Of a stretch of 7,074 nt of DNA, positions 6,314-7,074 are shown one piece after another. Source of the stretch: an uncultured Eubacteriales bacterium. GTDB lineage: Bacteria; Bacillota_A; Clostridia; Oscillospirales; Acutalibacteraceae. The notes below the pieces were generated by a model that was not told the DNA's origin, made no database searches, and was given only the letters and a program-made list of their open reading frames with translations. The stretch is from positions 1-7,074 of the forward strand of contig CAKSGI010000094.1 in NCBI GenBank assembly GCA_934454005.1, given 5' to 3'. How positions within the stretch are numbered: position 1 is the first letter of the stretch; each line of letters starts with the position of its first letter. Made by a program: the position numbers and the translations under genes.

Positions 6314-6698
6314 TAAATTATTGTAAGAATCCGCTATACCTTAACCACGCAAAACATAATCTATAAATAAATACAATATATACAAATATATAGACTAAAT
6401 TAAAAATATGAGAAATACATTTACCAAAAATAAAAGTATTCAATTGTCTTTAATGTTGCTTAAGTTCTGTAAGTCTGTCGAAGTAAAGATAGTATCTACA
6501 AATAGTCCATTAGTAAATTCTTTCTAAAAAAGTAACAAATGACGAAAACAATCACTTTTTCGAATAAAAAAAGGTTTAAAAAATCAAAAAAATGATGTCC
6601 TTCAATTACATTTAACTTCCTTGTACTACAATGTGGCATTAAAAAGTGCATATTACAGCACTTTTAACATTGAATTATATTCAGTTTCGTTTAATTAC
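6314..6698. other. Intergenic stretch without a recognisable gene
   Basis: This stretch lies upstream of the defence operon and is very AT-rich, with A and T runs at 6560-6595. I saw no integrase remnant, tRNA or repeated unit. A 39-codon plus-strand frame at 6408-6527 lacks a ribosome binding site and is not called. The only structure of note is the hairpin at 6639-6667. Confidence 0.6.
6639..6667 (-). terminator. Weak hairpin, possible intrinsic terminator
   Basis: The arms AAAAGTGC (6642-6649) and GCACTTTT (6658-6665) are perfect complements around an 8-nt loop, with TT/AA extending the stem. On the minus strand the second arm ends in a run of five T residues. It lies 32 bp behind the small frame at 6699-6794 and could end transcription coming from nagA or that frame. 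The stem has only three GC pairs. Confidence 0.4.
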
Positions 6699-6794
6699 TT
6701 AAATAATATTAATGTTACCGCTCTCGTATGAAATAATTGTTTCTTTTTCTTTATCATATCCGTCTATTATTTCTTTCCAATCTTGACTTGTCAT
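6699..6794 (-). CDS. Possible 31-residue small protein or gene remnant
   Basis: A short frame starts at ATG with GGAAG about 8 nt upstream. It encodes MTSQDWKEIIDGYDKEKETI followed by ISYESGNINII and a stop. The product is charged and hydrophilic, with no signal or membrane segment. I do not recognise it. It may be a genuine small gene just inside the right islet border, or the 5' stub of a longer gene lost by deletion, since the start region looks better than the end. A hairpin resembling a terminator follows it. Confidence 0.35.
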   Translation of the reverse strand: MTSQDWKEIIDGYDKEKETIISYESGNINII

Positions 6795-6871
6795 TTTAAT
6801 GTCTTCCTTTTGAAATCTATTATCTTTTTAAAATTGGTTTTTCTCTAGACAATGTTTATTTGACGTTCACT

Positions 6872-7074
6872 TTATTTCTTTTGCCATTTTCTTACTCCAT
6901 TTACATATACCATCTTTGTATTATAGTTATCACCAAATACAGCTATATTTGCTTTATTACCAATATTTAAAGTGCCTACATGATCAAGTTTTAATAAGTT
7001 AGCCGGATTAACACATCCTATTTGAACAATATCTCTAGCGGTAGCGTTACAGTTATCCTTTACAAATCTTGCCG
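6872..7074 (-). CDS. nagA: N-acetylglucosamine-6-phosphate deacetylase-like amidohydrolase, C-terminal fragment (partial at window edge)
   Basis: The last 66 codons are present. The segment with GCVNPANLLKL, then DHVGTLNIGNKANIAVF and a terminal VYVNGVRKWQKK, is the typical end of NagA-type amidohydrolases: an NPA helix, G-x-L-x-x-G-x-x-A-D/N, and a final beta-strand ending in VNG. NagA deacetylates GlcNAc-6-phosphate to glucosamine-6-phosphate in amino-sugar use. The frame ends at TAA (6872-6874) inside the right junction repeat. The last residue (Lys) and stop are created by islet sequence; the left junction copy implies that the original ended in Gln-Lys-Asn-stop. Another amidohydrolase of the same superfamily cannot be excluded from this fragment. 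The gene originally overlapped deoC, now at the other end of the window. Confidence 0.7.
   Translation of the reverse strand, partial: ARFVKDNCNATARDIVQIGCVNPANLLKLDHVGTLNIGNKANIAVFGDNYNTKMVYVNGVRKWQKK
6876..6900. repeat. Right junction direct repeat (att-like or long target duplication)
   Basis: Second copy of the 25-bp sequence at 83-107, 24/25 identical. It retains the deoC start codon and its ribosome binding site, but here the frame reads only MAKEIK and a stop. This is a vestigial deoC start cut off from the real gene and is the clearest sign that the sequence was duplicated by an insertion. Confidence 0.8.

Larger units (their letters stand above)
83..6900. mobile_element. Putative 6.8-kb genomic islet inserted at the nagA/deoC junction, no integrase visible
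   Basis: The two ends of the window belong to adjacent genes of one metabolic operon, and everything between carries unrelated accessory functions: an XRE regulator, a DNA methylase, a nuclease fusion, an IS and a DUF4143 ATPase. The borders are the 25-bp direct repeats at 83-107 and 6876-6900. Each repeat recreates the overlapping nagA end and deoC start, so neither host gene is damaged, as at attachment sites or after insertion with a long target duplication. No tyrosine or serine recombinase, relaxase or phage gene is present. Mobilisation would therefore need trans-acting enzymes, a lost integrase, or an illegitimate event of the kind described for restriction-modification gene complexes. 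The islet is inferred from the repeats and gene content; an empty site in a relative would prove it. Confidence 0.6.

Noticed and set aside
6408..6527. 39-codon plus-strand reading frame beginning MRNTFTKNKS
   Set aside because: It has no Shine-Dalgarno, opposes all other genes, has AT-driven composition and shows no recognisable features.
1..7074. CRISPR array, tRNA, rRNA or integrase gene
   Set aside because: No regularly spaced repeats, no cloverleaf-like segments and no recombinase motifs were found on either strand.

Overview
The window is AT-rich, with genes packed on the minus strand, GGAG-type ribosome binding sites and short intergenic gaps. This suggests a low-GC Firmicute, probably a clostridial or erysipelotrichial gut-type bacterium; the species cannot be told from the sequence. 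The two ends belong to one chromosomal operon. The right edge holds the 3' end of an N-acetylglucosamine-6-phosphate deacetylase-like gene (nagA), and the left edge holds the 5' end of a deoxyribose-phosphate aldolase gene (deoC). About 6.8 kb of accessory DNA lies between them. A 25-bp direct repeat (24/25 identical) marks both junctions (83-107 and 6876-6900). It carries the overlapping end of nagA and start of deoC, so both genes remain intact. No integrase or recombinase is encoded in the insert.

Read in the direction of transcription (right to left), the insert holds: a 566-bp gap with a possible 31-codon small gene and a weak hairpin; a three-gene operon, namely a small XRE-type repressor (preferred start TTG at 6245), a Dam-family adenine methyltransferase, and a 768-residue protein joining a PD-(D/E)XK nuclease domain, a DGQHR (DndB-type) domain and a C-terminal region resembling a degenerate HEPN domain; an IS1595-like insertion sequence with 22-bp terminal inverted repeats, whose transposase is broken by a frameshift and a stop; and an AAA ATPase of the DUF4143 group ending 36 bp before the deoC start codon.

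The operon looks like a compact restriction-modification-like defence module. The methylase would mark self DNA, the fused nuclease-DGQHR protein would attack or sense unmarked (or differently marked) DNA, and the small regulator would control its own promoter. The genes are translationally coupled: 5 nt separate regulator and methylase, 2 nt separate methylase and nuclease. The methylase-nuclease partnership is inferred from domain content and gene order, not shown. The DUF4143 ATPase has its own extended -10 promoter just inside the left IS end and need not belong to the module.

The most unusual small-scale structure is at the 5' end of the IS. Two interleaved inverted repeats and a short leader reading frame overlap the transposase start, suggesting translational control of transposition.
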